Shown here: positions 44,100 through 53,032 of the stretch, piece by piece | How positions within the stretch are numbered: position 1 is the stretch's first letter | How the letters are laid out: each line of letters starts with the position of its first letter | NCBI RefSeq assembly: GCF_000518865.1 | Contig: NZ_JAEK01000009.1 | Span: 1 to 64,000 of the forward strand | DNA: 64,000 bases | Direction: 5' to 3' | Origin: Bacillus sp. J37 | GTDB lineage: Bacteria; Bacillota; Bacilli; Bacillales; Bacillaceae | The notes under the pieces: generated by a model | Databases searched by the model: none | The model's input: the letters and a program-made list of their open reading frames with translations, nothing else | Told to the model about the DNA's origin: nothing | Translations under genes and position numbers: made by a program

Positions 44100-45584
44100 T
44101 TATTCATCAATATCTTTGTTCCTCTTAGCTTTTTTAATTGAAAAGCGAATCGGCTTTCCAGGTCGCAGTTGTTGAGGGCGCTTTGCCATTAAAGAAAATG
44201 GTAATCGAATTAAAGAATCTTTCATATCAACTGTTCTCGGTGGGTAGATCGGCTCTAAAAATGGTCTTCCCAACGATGTTAACTTCAACAGATGGGTCGT
44301 TAAAAAACAAAAACAAAGCACAATTCCTAATAATCCTAACCACTCAGCAAAAAGCAAAAAAGGAAATCTAAGCATTCGAATCGTATTACCCATTGCATAA
44401 ATAGGAGTTGTAAATGAAGCTAACGCGGATAGTGCCACAATAATAAGCAAAATATTACTAGTTAATCCTGCTTCAACAGAAGCAGTTCCGATAACAATCC
44501 CTCCAACGATACCGATTGTCTGACCAACCTTTGTTGGAAGTCGTGCTCCTGCTTCCCTTAATAGTTCAATCGTTAATTCTAAAAATAACGCCTCTAATAA
44601 AGGAGGTAACGGAACCTCTCGTCGAGAAGAAATAAGTGTATTTAATAAGTCATTAGGTATTAACTCATAATGATAAGTTAAGGCAGCAACATAAATGGGT
44701 GTAATTAAAATTGAAAATGCAACGGCAAACAATCGAACAAGCCGGATAAATGACGCATTCAGCCAATTGTAGAAATAATCATCAAATGCAGAAAAGAATT
44801 CAACTAACGTTGTAGGTCCAATTAATACATGTGGAGATCCATCCACCATTACACCTACTTTTCCTTCAGCTAGAATAGAAGCAACCCGGTCAGGTCTTTC
44901 TGTATCTAGAAGCTGAGGAAATGGTGAATTATGATTATCTGATATCATCTGAGTAATAAACGAGCTATCACTGATTTGATCAAATTCAATTTCATTTATC
45001 CGTTGTAAAACAGTTCGGAAGTTCTCTTCATCTACAATTTCTTCAACACATAATATGGCAACTTTTGTTTTAGAAAGGTCGCCTATCTGAAGCTCACGAA
45101 TTCGTAATTTTTCATCAGGTATTCTTTTACGAATTAAATTTATGTTCGATTCAATCGATTCTACAAATGCTTCTTTTGGTCCTACAACACTAAATTCGAC
45201 CTCTGGAAGTGATACATCACGCGCTTTATTAAGGGTTGCCTTTATGAGTAAACAATGAACACCATACTCTGTTAACGTGACCAGAATATATCCATCGAGC
45301 AACTTATCTTTCATTGTGTTTGTATCTGTGGTCAGAAGGATCTCTTCGATTGGAATAGCATTCTTTAAATCCAAAAGCGATTTCCAATTATTATCTTTTA
45401 ATGCTGGCATTATTTTCCTTTGAAGAGTCTCCGTATCAACTAATGTACGAAAATACGAGAACCAATATTGAACATGCTCATTCTTATCACTATATTGTAT
45501 AAAATCTGAAGACGTTCTCATTTTATTGACAACTTGTACAACTGATTCCTGCACTATGTTGTTCTCTGACATTTTTTTATTCAT
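44100..45584 (-). CDS. Germinant receptor subunit A, GerAA type
   Basis: The 494-residue protein has a soluble N-terminal region (about 1-270) and four to five membrane helices, with the family signatures LDTERPDRVASILAEGKVGV, LLEALFLELTIELLREAGAR and GIVGGIVIGTASVEAGL. It is the largest subunit of the receptor and the first gene of the three-gene operon. The start is uncertain: ATG 45584 has GTGGA close by, and another ATG lies four codons on. Upstream AGTATA and AAACCTA, 17 bases apart (about 45620-45650), could be a sigma-G promoter. Confidence 0.9.
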   Translation of the reverse strand: MNKKMSENNIVQESVVQVVNKMRTSSDFIQYSDKNEHVQYWFSYFRTLVDTETLQRKIMPALKDNNWKSLLDLKNAIPIEEILLTTDTNTMKDKLLDGYILVTLTEYGVHCLLIKATLNKARDVSLPEVEFSVVGPKEAFVESIESNINLIRKRIPDEKLRIRELQIGDLSKTKVAILCVEEIVDEENFRTVLQRINEIEFDQISDSSFITQMISDNHNSPFPQLLDTERPDRVASILAEGKVGVMVDGSPHVLIGPTTLVEFFSAFDDYFYNWLNASFIRLVRLFAVAFSILITPIYVAALTYHYELIPNDLLNTLISSRREVPLPPLLEALFLELTIELLREAGARLPTKVGQTIGIVGGIVIGTASVEAGLTSNILLIIVALSALASFTTPIYAMGNTIRMLRFPFLLFAEWLGLLGIVLCFCFLTTHLLKLTSLGRPFLEPIYPPRTVDMKDSLIRLPFSLMAKRPQQLRPGKPIRFSIKKAKRNKDIDE

Positions 45585-45660
45585 TTATCCACTTTGCACG
45601 CTCCAATATATCGTTTTTTTTAGGTTTCCAACTTTTGTTAGAATTATACTGATGAGGTCT

Positions 45661-45780
45661 TTTGATAAGAAAAGTGCAAAACGCCAGTCTATCGGAGACA
45701 AGAAAAACCGAATGTCTTCTGGAGCTAGACACCCAAACTTAATGCACAAAGTTCTATACTTTCTTTTCTTTTAAGAAAAA
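45661..45780. repeat. Possible degenerate intergenic Bacillus repeat
   Basis: The gap between gerAA and the ykvT terminator contains a GAAAAGTGCAAAACGCC ... GGAGCTAGACACC pattern. This recalls, in degenerate form, short interspersed repeats common in Bacillaceae. No coding function is apparent. Confidence 0.3.
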
Positions 45781-45820
45781 CTAGATTTTTTTATAATCCT
45801 TTTTGATCGTATAAAAAACA

Positions 45821-45853
45821 CAAAAGGAGTACCTCATCAGGTACTCCTTTTGT
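45821..45853 (-). terminator. Terminator of ykvT
   Basis: CAAAAGGAGTACCT pairs perfectly over 14 bp with AGGTACTCCTTTTG around a CATC loop. Confidence 0.85.
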
Positions 45854-45860
45854 CATTATA

Positions 45861-46463
45861 TTATTTTGCAAAACGATGATTTCCAATTGTAATGGTTACT
45901 TCTCTTGAAGTAATCCAAGTGCTTTTCGCTGTTTTGGGATTATAAAAATAGACCGAACCGTTCCCCATTCCACGAAATGCTAATGCTTCTTTTACAGCTT
46001 CTTTTGCAGATGGATCAGCAGGTTGATTAATGGTTCCGTTTTGAACAGGAGTAAAAGCATAATAGCCTTGATCTTTTTGATAAATAACACGTTTTATATC
46101 ATTTGGAAATAATGAACTATCCACTCGGTTTAATACAACAGACGCAACTGCAACTTTCCCGGCATAAGGCTCACCCTTTGCCTCAGCATGTACAAGTCTT
46201 GCTAATAAATCCATCTCAGCATTTGTTACAGTTTGAGGTATAACTAAATTTTCACCCACAAATAATAAATGTGATGTTTTTTTATTTGTTGACATTAACG
46301 ATTTAACAGGCACTCCATATTTTTTACCGATCTTCCAAAATGTATCACCTGTTTTTACTTGATGTGTTGTTGCAGCATTAGCTTTTGATTGTGGTGCAGT
46401 AATCGCTACAAGCGATAAAGCTAATGTTGAAACAGCAACAAGTTTTAAAACCATTTTTTTCAT
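45861..46463 (-). CDS. ykvT: YkvT, LysM and SleB-type cell-wall hydrolase
   Basis: The 200-residue protein has a signal peptide (to about AANAA at residue 30), one LysM repeat (HQVKTGDTFWKIGKKYGVP, about 34-77) and a C-terminal cell wall hydrolase 2 domain of the SleB/CwlJ kind (about 85-198) with the catalytic Glu in ARLVHAEAKGEPYAGKVAVA and YFYNPKTAKSTW. B. subtilis YkvT has the same form and map place. It probably acts on cortex peptidoglycan in spores. AGGAGG precedes the ATG. Confidence 0.92.
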   Translation of the reverse strand: MKKMVLKLVAVSTLALSLVAITAPQSKANAATTHQVKTGDTFWKIGKKYGVPVKSLMSTNKKTSHLLFVGENLVIPQTVTNAEMDLLARLVHAEAKGEPYAGKVAVASVVLNRVDSSLFPNDIKRVIYQKDQGYYAFTPVQNGTINQPADPSAKEAVKEALAFRGMGNGSVYFYNPKTAKSTWITSREVTITIGNHRFAK

Positions 46464-46618
46464 AGGTTTGTTACCTCCTAAAGATTCATAAATTAATAAC
46501 TACCAATGTTTGTTGTTCTTGCCACATACACAAGCCTAACAGGATTACTCTACAATAGCACTCCTCAAAATCTGGTAGACTTACCATAAGTTAAAAGTAG
46601 GTTAACGGACAAAAAAAT

Positions 46619-46655
46619 AGAGCCTAGAAGAAGGGGTACTAACTTCTCGGCTCTT
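46619..46655 (-). terminator. Terminator overlapping the end of the 64-residue gene
   Basis: AGAGCC.AGAAG and CTTCT.GGCTCT pair across a 12-base loop and lead into ATTTTTTT on the minus strand; the stem contains the last codons and stop of the gene. Confidence 0.8.
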
Positions 46656-46833
46656 GTAAATAACGATAGACAACGTGTCCACCTTGTTTTGCGATCCCGC
46701 GAAAATGTTTAAAATCCTCACGCGCTACGAGAACATCACGAAATGGTAAGAATTGTTCTTTAGCAACATAATATTCGTGTAATTCACCATCTTTTAATTT
46801 ATTAAGAATGTCATGAATCATTTGCTTGTCCAT
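46639..46833 (-). CDS. 64-residue conserved small protein of the ykvS-ykvT region
   Basis: The product ends FKHFRGIAKQGGHVVYRYLQEPRS and has a central LHEYYVAKEQFLPFRDVLV. These blocks recall YkzS of B. subtilis, a small protein encoded beside ykvS and ykvT, but I recall that sequence only in part, so no symbol is given. It is soluble and probably folds as a small alpha/beta protein. GAGGAAAG lies before two adjacent ATGs; the second (46833) has better spacing. Confidence 0.7.
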   Translation of the reverse strand: MDKQMIHDILNKLKDGELHEYYVAKEQFLPFRDVLVAREDFKHFRGIAKQGGHVVYRYLQEPRS

Positions 46834-46901
46834 CATCTTTCCTCACTTTATAAGCATTCAATGCTTCATTATAGAAAAAAGGGTGTTTATTTGCAAGGGT
46901 A

Positions 46902-47759
46902 TTAATCAGATGTTTTTAACCAAGTTTCCAATCGCTTAAACTCTCTCTTGGCATCTCCCATTCCCATTCTGTAAAGATCTTCAAGTTTGGTTTGATTTCT
47001 CTCGATTCTGCCCACTTTCAATTTTGAACTTGGCCTTATCACAAATACTTTACCCTTTTTTTCTTGTTCTCTAATATGTTCAAGTGTATCATTGTACATT
47101 TTATACCTGGCTAAGATTGCTTCAATTAATTTAGGATATTGGCGATATGACTTATTAATTAACCAACTAATATTTGATTTTTTCTTGAAGTAGGATGCTT
47201 CTCTTGTTAACACAATAATATTACGTTTGTTTCCGTCTTCTTCCGCTTTTTTAATTGGAACAGAGTCAGTGATCCCTCCATCCAATAGTTGTTTTCCTTT
47301 ATATTTAACGACAGGAGCTATAAAAGGTAAAGAACTTGATGCACGGATAACAGTTAACATATCGTTTCCATAGTCCTTTTTATTAAAATAAACGGGTTGA
47401 CCTGTTTGACAATCAGTTGCGGCTATGACAAATTCTTCTGTTCCTTTATAAAAGGTTTCATAGTCGAATGGAACATGTATATTAGGAATTTCATCAAAAA
47501 TAAAATCCATACCAAATAATTGACGATGCTTAACATAGTTTAGAAGAGATAGATATTTTGGGTCTGTAACATAATCTATATTAACCTTACGATTTCTCCC
47601 TCTTTGTCTCGATAAATAAGAAGCGCCAAAGCAAGCACCAGCTGATACACCAATAACATAGGGAATGTATAATTCCTGTTCCATAAAAACCTCTAAAACA
47701 CCAGCTGTATAAATCCCTCGCATCCCTCCGCCTTCTAATACTAAACCTGTGTCATCCAT
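46902..47759 (-). CDS. Patatin-like phospholipase
   Basis: The 285-residue protein has the patatin catalytic dyad: oxyanion GLVLEGGGMRGIYTAGVL at residues 5-22, nucleophile Ser in GVSAGACFG near residue 39, and Asp in LLDGGITDSVP near residue 160. It is of the bacterial YjjU branch and would hydrolyse acyl esters of lipids in the cytoplasm or at the membrane. AAAGGAGCG precedes the ATG. It stands alone between ykvS and the small gene at 46639. Confidence 0.9.
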   Translation of the reverse strand: MDDTGLVLEGGGMRGIYTAGVLEVFMEQELYIPYVIGVSAGACFGASYLSRQRGRNRKVNIDYVTDPKYLSLLNYVKHRQLFGMDFIFDEIPNIHVPFDYETFYKGTEEFVIAATDCQTGQPVYFNKKDYGNDMLTVIRASSSLPFIAPVVKYKGKQLLDGGITDSVPIKKAEEDGNKRNIIVLTREASYFKKKSNISWLINKSYRQYPKLIEAILARYKMYNDTLEHIREQEKKGKVFVIRPSSKLKVGRIERNQTKLEDLYRMGMGDAKREFKRLETWLKTSD

Positions 47760-48067
47760 GTTGAACGCTCCTTTACATAAACTCTTTTTTAATATAACAT
47801 AAATAACCTTCTTGATCAGTTAATGAGTTCTACTAATCATCAACTCTTAGCTTATATGTGTGAGGCAAAAAGGCATTTGTCATATTTTTGAAAAAATAAG
47901 TAAAAACGCTTTACTTACTAAAAAAAATAGTGTTAAATAATTCTAATAGAGATTTTCTATTATTTCATTAGCGCCCTTGGCTCATGGCGTTAAGCGTATA
48001 CGAGATGATTAGAATTAAAAAAAGAGAAGAATTTTAATCGTATAAGAATATGTAAAGGAGCGAGGCA
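47760..48067 (+). other. Long leader or intergenic region before ykvS
   Basis: The 308-base gap holds a hairpin TAGCGCC/GGCGTTA (about 47970-47995) on the plus strand and several A/T-rich tracts. I cannot assign a promoter with confidence and see no gene. Confidence 0.3.
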
Positions 48068-48256
48068 ATGAAGATCGCTAAAGTTGGCAGTATCATTGAA
48101 TTTAAAGACGGTTTAACAGGTGTTGTTGAGAAAGTAAATGAAAATTCCGTAATTGTTGATCTCACGTATATGGAGAATTTTCATGATTTAGATCTTGATA
48201 GACGTACGGTTGTTAATCATAAAAACTATAAAATTATTAAAGATTCATTTTCTTAA
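48068..48256 (+). CDS. ykvS: YkvS, DUF2187 small protein
   Basis: The 62-residue protein matches B. subtilis YkvS: IIEFKDGLTGVVEKVNENSV, then DLTYMENFHDL and RRTVVNHKNYKII. It is a small beta-barrel-like domain (DUF2187, KOW-like in outline) of unknown function. AAAGGAGCG precedes the ATG. Confidence 0.9.
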   Translation: MKIAKVGSIIEFKDGLTGVVEKVNENSVIVDLTYMENFHDLDLDRRTVVNHKNYKIIKDSFS

Positions 48257-48263
48257 TAGAAAA

Positions 48264-48297
48264 ATGACGAGAAGGATTATTCATCCTTCTCGTTTTA
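48264..48297. terminator. Bidirectional terminator after ykvS
   Basis: ACGAGAAGGAT pairs with ATCCTTCTCGT around a five-base loop, with TTTTA on the plus strand and ATTTTTC on the minus strand. It serves ykvS and the convergent zinc-ribbon-like gene. Confidence 0.8.
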
Positions 48298-48471
48298 TTT
48301 TTCAGCTTTACTATCAGGAATTGCAGACAAAAAGGTTTGCCCGCATACTTTGCACGCATAGTCACCAGCATATTCTCCCAAAAAACGCTGTTCAATCTGA
48401 AGATGTTTACACTCTCTTTTACCCTTTTCCTCCCATTCATTTCGCAATTTAGCTGCTTCATGGAACTCCAT
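48295..48471 (-). CDS. 58-residue zinc-ribbon-like small protein
   Basis: The product contains CKHLQIEQRFLGEYAGDYACKVCGQTF, with one Cys-His pair and a CxxC knuckle that could bind one zinc ion. I chose the ATG at 48471 (GGGGGTG upstream). Two other frames overlap here on either strand, but only this one has the binding site and metal-knuckle pattern. Function unknown. Confidence 0.6.
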   Translation of the reverse strand: MEFHEAAKLRNEWEEKGKRECKHLQIEQRFLGEYAGDYACKVCGQTFLSAIPDSKAEK

Positions 48472-48703
48472 TATATACACCCCCAAAATAAATCCCTTCT
48501 TACATATTCTTATTTTATTGGTTTTTATTAGATGCTATGCTATCAATCAGAATGAAGAATAAAATTCACGTTAACACTTTACAGTAAAATGAATTTATCC
48601 CAAAGTATTTGCAAGCAAGGAATAGATTGCTCCATAAGGGGGGGCAAACAAAAAATAGTTGCATACACAATATTAAGGAAATAATTGCGTCAGGAGTGAA
48701 AAG

Positions 48704-49549
48704 ATGTTACAGGTTACAAATAATAAAACCAGCCCCTTTCCCCTTAGTAACCAAGCAAAAATAGAGACGAATAAATCTACCAATAAATTGGTTGGCTCAA
48801 CAAACTACATGAAAGGAAAAAGCAATTCCCACAAAATAAAAATGACAACTATTCCATTTTCCAGTTATATTCATATTGATTCTTTTCTTAACAATCCTAT
48901 TTATGGAAATAAAACAAAACAGAATGTACAACTATTTGATAAAAAAAAAGACGATCAACAGCAATTTACTACTACTACGTATTATCAGGATCAACCATTT
49001 TGCAAACTTGTCCGTTCCGATATCCGGTTGATGACTGATTTAAACAAAAAAGGTAAAAAGCAGAATCAGTTAATTGAGACTTTACCAAATACCTTTACAC
49101 CGATTCACACTGGACAGTCAGTCTCAACAGAATCCGTTATTAACTTGATACTCGGAGATACTCAAATCTATCCCAAAGCACTACTACCGATTGTTCTTGG
49201 TGAATACCAAACAGAAATAATTATTCATACAACCATTCCGTTCAAAAAAGGTATTTCGAACATTGTTGATGTTACCAAAGAAGTAGTATTAACAAATTGT
49301 AAATTTCTCCCCACTGATTATTCTCTTGATTCAAATAAAATGAAAAGACATGTTTCAAAAGGAACATTATTTATTGAAGGTTTTATTGATGAATCAATAG
49401 AATTTATTCCCGCATTAAATTTAGACCAAAAACCGCCAAGAGAATGGATTAAAAATATATGTTACCAAATTGATCAGGTACTTATTATTGAGCTGCAACT
49501 TCTTTTGCTCCAGCAGCAGGTTATTAATTCTAGTAGTTCGTCTAGTTAA
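48704..49549 (+). CDS. CsxC-family-like spore surface protein with reversed segment order (paralogue 1)
   Basis: The 281-residue protein shares two segments with its downstream neighbour. Here the segment with IPFSSYIHIDSFLNNPIYG ... DQPFCKLVRSD comes first (about residues 48-110), and the segment with LPIVLGEYQTE ... VLTNCKFLP ... LFIEGFIDESIEF comes second (about 158-240). A C-terminal Gln/Leu-rich helix (LLLLQQQV) and a run of six Ser close it. The neighbour resembles CsxC-family proteins named after an exosporium component of Clostridium sporogenes. A spore-surface role is inferred. AGGAGTG precedes the ATG; a sigma-K-like CATA element lies near 48661. Confidence 0.65.
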   Translation: MLQVTNNKTSPFPLSNQAKIETNKSTNKLVGSTNYMKGKSNSHKIKMTTIPFSSYIHIDSFLNNPIYGNKTKQNVQLFDKKKDDQQQFTTTTYYQDQPFCKLVRSDIRLMTDLNKKGKKQNQLIETLPNTFTPIHTGQSVSTESVINLILGDTQIYPKALLPIVLGEYQTEIIIHTTIPFKKGISNIVDVTKEVVLTNCKFLPTDYSLDSNKMKRHVSKGTLFIEGFIDESIEFIPALNLDQKPPREWIKNICYQIDQVLIIELQLLLLQQQVINSSSSSS

Positions 49550-49682
49550 AACCAAAAACACACGACCCAATCAAAAAATTCCACTATTAAACTAGTAATA
49601 TTCATCCAATCATAAAAGAAGAAAATGTATATCCTATTGTATAAAGTTTAATTCTTTAAATAGTAAGTAGGAGGGAATATTA

Positions 49683-50432
49683 ATGGGTTTTTATCCTAAA
49701 GGTAATGGTAAATCGAAGTGTGTTGGTGCAAAAAATAATTGTGAAGTGAAGGCTCGTACAGAGACACAACTCCCTGTTTCAACAGGTCCGGCTGTTGTGA
49801 ATCCAAACCTGGTTAGTCCTCTAATCAAGGTTCCTCTTGTTTTGGCTGAACCTACTATCCAGGTCGTAGTAGAAGCGGATATTCCGCTTAATCCTCCAGC
49901 AGGCGAAATTAAACGAGTTTTAAAAGATGTATTTTTAACTCAATGCAAACTTGTACCGGTTGGACCTTTCACAGAAATTGGTGATACAGGATTCTTTACT
50001 TCTGCAGGAGCTAAATTATTTGTAGAAGGTTATATCCGTAAAAACATTGAATATGCAACAAAAGAATGTTACGGTTCAATTCGTACAACTACAGCAAAGG
50101 TACCTTTCTCAGGTTTTGCTGATATTTCTGGAGAATTATTAAATGATCCAATCTTTGGATTTGGTGAACAAAGAAGAGCTCAATTTATTGATCCTGTTGG
50201 TTTAGAATCACCTCGTTTAGATAAGTACTTCTTTGAAAATAGTGTACTTTACAATGAACAGCCATTCTGTGAACTTATCGGAGCTGACTTCTTTGAATTA
50301 GACTTTTCTCCTCATCATCACAACGGACCAGCTAAGTGCTTTAGCACATTACGTGAAAAAATTGTTATGGACGTTACTTTAAAAGTATTACAATTCCAAC
50401 AAATTCCTCTTAATGGAAATGGTGATGAGTAA
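49683..50432 (+). CDS. CsxC-family spore surface protein (paralogue 2)
   Basis: The 249-residue protein has the order usual for this family as I recall it: N-terminal Lys/Cys-rich stretch, then VPLVLAEPTIQVVVEADIPL ... VFLTQCKLVP ... LFVEGYIRKNIEYAT (about residues 50-130), then VPFSGFADISGELLNDPIFG ... NEQPFCELIGADF (about 139-207), and a C-terminal helix with VLQFQQIPLN. AGGAGGG precedes the ATG. CsxC-family proteins are linked to spore outer layers; self-assembly is plausible but unproven. A 133-base gap separates the two paralogues. Confidence 0.75.
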   Translation: MGFYPKGNGKSKCVGAKNNCEVKARTETQLPVSTGPAVVNPNLVSPLIKVPLVLAEPTIQVVVEADIPLNPPAGEIKRVLKDVFLTQCKLVPVGPFTEIGDTGFFTSAGAKLFVEGYIRKNIEYATKECYGSIRTTTAKVPFSGFADISGELLNDPIFGFGEQRRAQFIDPVGLESPRLDKYFFENSVLYNEQPFCELIGADFFELDFSPHHHNGPAKCFSTLREKIVMDVTLKVLQFQQIPLNGNGDE

Positions 50433-50501
50433 TTTATTCCGATAAGGAATACTCAAGTAATCAATAAACCCTTGTAAGAAAGCATTTGTCATTAAATATA
50501 C

Positions 50502-50546
50502 AAAAAAGATAAGTTGAGTATACTAATCACTCAGCTTATCTTTTTT
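50502..50546 (+). terminator. Terminator after the CsxC-family gene
   Basis: AAAAAAGATAAG.TGAGT pairs with ACTCA.CTTATCTTTTTT around nine bases. The 3' arm begins the stretch duplicated from downstream of queF. Confidence 0.8.
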
Positions 50547-50610
50547 ACTATCTATTATCTACTGTTTCAGGTACAAAATCATGGTTCATTAAACGGTATT
50601 GGAATTTCCT
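50535..50610 (-). pseudogene. Duplicated 3' fragment of queF
   Basis: These 76 bases repeat 51329-51406: 37 bases (50535-50571 and 51329-51365) are identical, and the rest differs at scattered positions. Read on the minus strand the fragment encodes [17 protein letters not shown] and the same stop as QueF, but it has lost the rest of the gene. The 50433-50746 gap otherwise holds the terminator described and nothing recognisable. Confidence 0.85.
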
Positions 50611-50746
50611 CAAAGTTTCTTTTAGATATTCTTTGACAACTCATTTAAATTGTCTACTACTTGATATTTTTCCAATTTCACATCCCTAATCGTTTTAAAT
50701 AAAGTTTAGATTTAATGGAGAAAGAAAAGACACCCGTTATTGAGTG

Positions 50747-51016
50747 TCAATTCATCAATCCTTCATCAATATATACTTCCATTCCCTCTTCTTCTAAGCA
50801 TTCACCAAAGAATTTAACGGCTTTCTTATAATCATAATTGATAATATTAAGATCTTGATCATCTGCATCGTATACAGCTACTACCGCACCCTTTACATAA
50901 AGGTTTATGTAATCATCAGTTCCTTTTAAATTTGCTTGCACACTGAATTCCTTGCCTTTTATCGTTTCTTCATTTGCTTTTAATGCTTTAGATAATAAGT
51001 CTTTGATTTCGTTCAT
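50747..51016 (-). CDS. 89-residue protein, unknown, between queF and its fragment
   Basis: The acidic, soluble product starts NEIKDLLSKALKANEETIKG after Met and contains a strand-rich middle (YINLYVKGAVVAVYDADDQD). AGGAGG lies eight bases before the ATG, and a weak terminator (GACAC/GTGTC then TTTTCTTTC) follows. I do not recognise the family. It lies between the true queF end and the duplicated queF end, so it may have been enclosed by the duplication event. Confidence 0.65.
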   Translation of the reverse strand: MNEIKDLLSKALKANEETIKGKEFSVQANLKGTDDYINLYVKGAVVAVYDADDQDLNIINYDYKKAVKFFGECLEEEGMEVYIDEGLMN

Positions 51017-51212
51017 TAGAACAACCTCCTATAGGTAACTTCTTATAGGTTTTATCATAACGAATTGTAAATTTGCAAGTTTCAATCAAAAATAGTGCTT
51101 AGAAAAACAGAACTCCTTTATTAGGATAGATGTTAGTAGAAACAAAGAATCAAAGAAAAAAGGATATGACTGTTAGAATCATCTGTAAGAGCGTCTTACT
51201 ATACAACAAAAA

Positions 51213-51233
51213 AGGCACCCAAAAGGATTGCCT
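51213..51233 (-). terminator. Terminator of the que operon
   Basis: On the minus strand AGGCA pairs with TGCCT and six T residues follow, about 110 bases after the queF stop. The surrounding gap 51017-51341 also has a TCAC-rich inverted repeat near 51290-51327. Confidence 0.6.
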
Positions 51234-51341
51234 CTAAAAATCAAACTTATTTAGTTCAATTTCAAACTTAAATATCGTTATACCTTGTATCACAGTGACA
51301 TCATACATACCTGTGTGACACGTCACAACTTATCTTTTTTA

Positions 51342-51839
51342 CTATCTATTATCTACTGTTTCAGGATACAAATCATGATTCATTAAACGGTATTGTGCCA
51401 TTTCCTCATATTTTGTTCCAGGCTTTCCGTAGTTTGTGTAAGGATCAATTGAAATCCCTCCACGTGGCGTGAATTTACCCCATACCTCAATATAACGTGG
51501 ATCCATTAATTTAATAAGGTCGTTCATAATGATATTCATGCAGTCTTCATGGAAATCTCCATGGTTTCTAAAACTGAATAAATATAACTTTAGTGACTTA
51601 CTTTCAACCATTTTTTTATCAGGAATATAGCTAATATATATAGTGGCAAAATCGGGTTGATTTGTTATTGGACATAATGATGTAAATTCTGGACAATTAA
51701 ATTTAACAAAATAATCACGATTAGGATGCTTGTTATCGAATGATTCCAGAATATCAGGTGAATATTCAAATAAATATTTGACTCCTTGATCCCCTAATAA
51801 TGTTACATCTTTTAATTCTTCGTTTTTTCTTCCTGCCAT
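51342..51839 (-). CDS. queF: NADPH-dependent 7-cyano-7-deazaguanine reductase QueF
   Basis: The 165-residue protein is a type I QueF, which reduces the nitrile of preQ0 to the amine of preQ1. The nucleophilic Cys is in [16 protein letters not shown], and the QueF motif [21 protein letters not shown] holds the NADPH-binding and catalytic residues. It is the last gene of queC-D-E-F, 24 bases after queE. AAGGAGG precedes the ATG. Confidence 0.96.
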   Translation of the reverse strand: MAGRKNEELKDVTLLGDQGVKYLFEYSPDILESFDNKHPNRDYFVKFNCPEFTSLCPITNQPDFATIYISYIPDKKMVESKSLKLYLFSFRNHGDFHEDCMNIIMNDLIKLMDPRYIEVWGKFTPRGGISIDPYTNYGKPGTKYEEMAQYRLMNHDLYPETVDNR

Positions 51840-51863
51840 GATTTGGCCTCCTTACATTCTTGA

Positions 51864-52592
51864 TTACACACCACGTTTATTTCCCCATACTAACGTATGA
51901 AGCTGTGGTAAAACACGCACATTATTTAAATCTGAATCTACTATCACTTGGTCAATGAGCCACTCGTATTTTTTAAGCAAGTGTTGGACAAGATGATCTG
52001 TATCCGAACCATGAACATCTTCATTTCCTACCTGCAGGTAAAATGGAATGTCCCGATAACGTTTATGAACATTCTTTGCATAAAAAAGATCTTGTTCGTT
52101 AAACACAACAACCTTTAAACTTATAGACTGAGAGGTTTCTTCTCTCGTTAACTTATGAATAATGTGGTCGAGTTTTTCAAAATCGGTCTTCATACCAGAG
52201 CTAGGCGGCTTAGGTGAAATGGTTAAATCATCGATTTGCTTTAACCACTCTTGGTAACGACTGCCTTGTGTCTCAATTGCAATCTGCTTTCCATTATCTT
52301 TTAGCAAGGTAACGAACTCTTGAAGGTTTCCTAGAAGAGCTGGATTTCCTCCTGAAATGGTGACATGTGAAAAGCGATCTCCACCTAATTCAACTAACTC
52401 TGACCAAATTTCTTCTGCTGTCAATTGTCTTATATCATCTTTCGCAGATCCATCCCAGGTAAAGGCTGAATCACACCAACTGCAAGAATAATCACATCCT
52501 GCAGTACGAACAAACATTGTTTTTTGACCAATAACCATTCCTTCACCTTGAATGGTTGGTCCGAATATTTCTAATACCGGTACTTTCTTCAC
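51864..52592 (-). CDS. queE: 7-carboxy-7-deazaguanine synthase QueE
   Basis: The 242-residue radical-SAM enzyme converts 6-carboxytetrahydropterin to 7-carboxy-7-deazaguanine. IFGPTIQGEGMVIGQ is the family opening, and the cluster cysteines are in CDYSCSWCDSAF. TISGGNPAL binds S-adenosylmethionine. It starts at GTG, with AGGAGG upstream, overlapping the queD stop by four bases. Confidence 0.95.
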   Translation of the reverse strand: MKKVPVLEIFGPTIQGEGMVIGQKTMFVRTAGCDYSCSWCDSAFTWDGSAKDDIRQLTAEEIWSELVELGGDRFSHVTISGGNPALLGNLQEFVTLLKDNGKQIAIETQGSRYQEWLKQIDDLTISPKPPSSGMKTDFEKLDHIIHKLTREETSQSISLKVVVFNEQDLFYAKNVHKRYRDIPFYLQVGNEDVHGSDTDHLVQHLLKKYEWLIDQVIVDSDLNNVRVLPQLHTLVWGNKRGV

Positions 52593-53032
52593 GCTTGTTC
52601 CTCCTTATTTTTCGGGCGGAACACTACATAGCTAGTCGGTGTTTCTCTAACAAAAACTTGAACACATTTAGGTTTATTTTCTTTTGTATCCAAGTCTTTT
52701 TGTATCACTTCATATATTGCTCTTGCCACACCTTCAGTTGTTGGAAAGTAATTTGAATCTTTATCTGAAAAAAGATCTGTATGTTCATTTAATAGTGAGT
52801 GATCAAATCGGTTATGGATTAATTTTTTTAATGAAGCAAAATTCACTAAAAATCCAGACTCATCAAGCTCATTCCCAGCAATGGTGATGTTAACAAAGTA
52901 CGTATGGCCATGGACTTTCTGACATTTCCCTGCGTCCTCATGTGGAATATAGTGTGCTGCAGCAATATGCATATCTTTATTTAATTCAAATTGGAAAGGA
53001 TGCTGAACTTGAGGATATATTTGTTGCATCAT
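52589..53032 (-). CDS. queD: 6-carboxy-5,6,7,8-tetrahydropterin synthase QueD
   Basis: The 147-residue protein is a PTPS-family enzyme making carboxytetrahydropterin from dihydroneopterin triphosphate. Zinc ligands are in AAAHYI and GHGHTY-like [10 protein letters not shown]; the catalytic Cys/His pattern GKCQKVHGH and DHSLLNEH, and Glu in [10 protein letters not shown] are visible. Its ATG overlaps the queC stop (ATGA), with GAGGTG upstream. Confidence 0.95.
   Translation of the reverse strand: MMQQIYPQVQHPFQFELNKDMHIAAAHYIPHEDAGKCQKVHGHTYFVNITIAGNELDESGFLVNFASLKKLIHNRFDHSLLNEHTDLFSDKDSNYFPTTEGVARAIYEVIQKDLDTKENKPKCVQVFVRETPTSYVVFRPKNKEEQA

Noticed and set aside
41925-45584. Ger operon as a recently acquired foreign island
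   Set aside because: It is absent at this place in B. subtilis, but composition and codon use look like the neighbours and there are no repeats or integrase at its ends.
48237-48461. Overlapping frames on both strands at the 48.3 kb zinc-ribbon gene
   Set aside because: Only the frame ending at 48295 has a ribosome-binding site and a Cys-knuckle pattern; the others are shadows.
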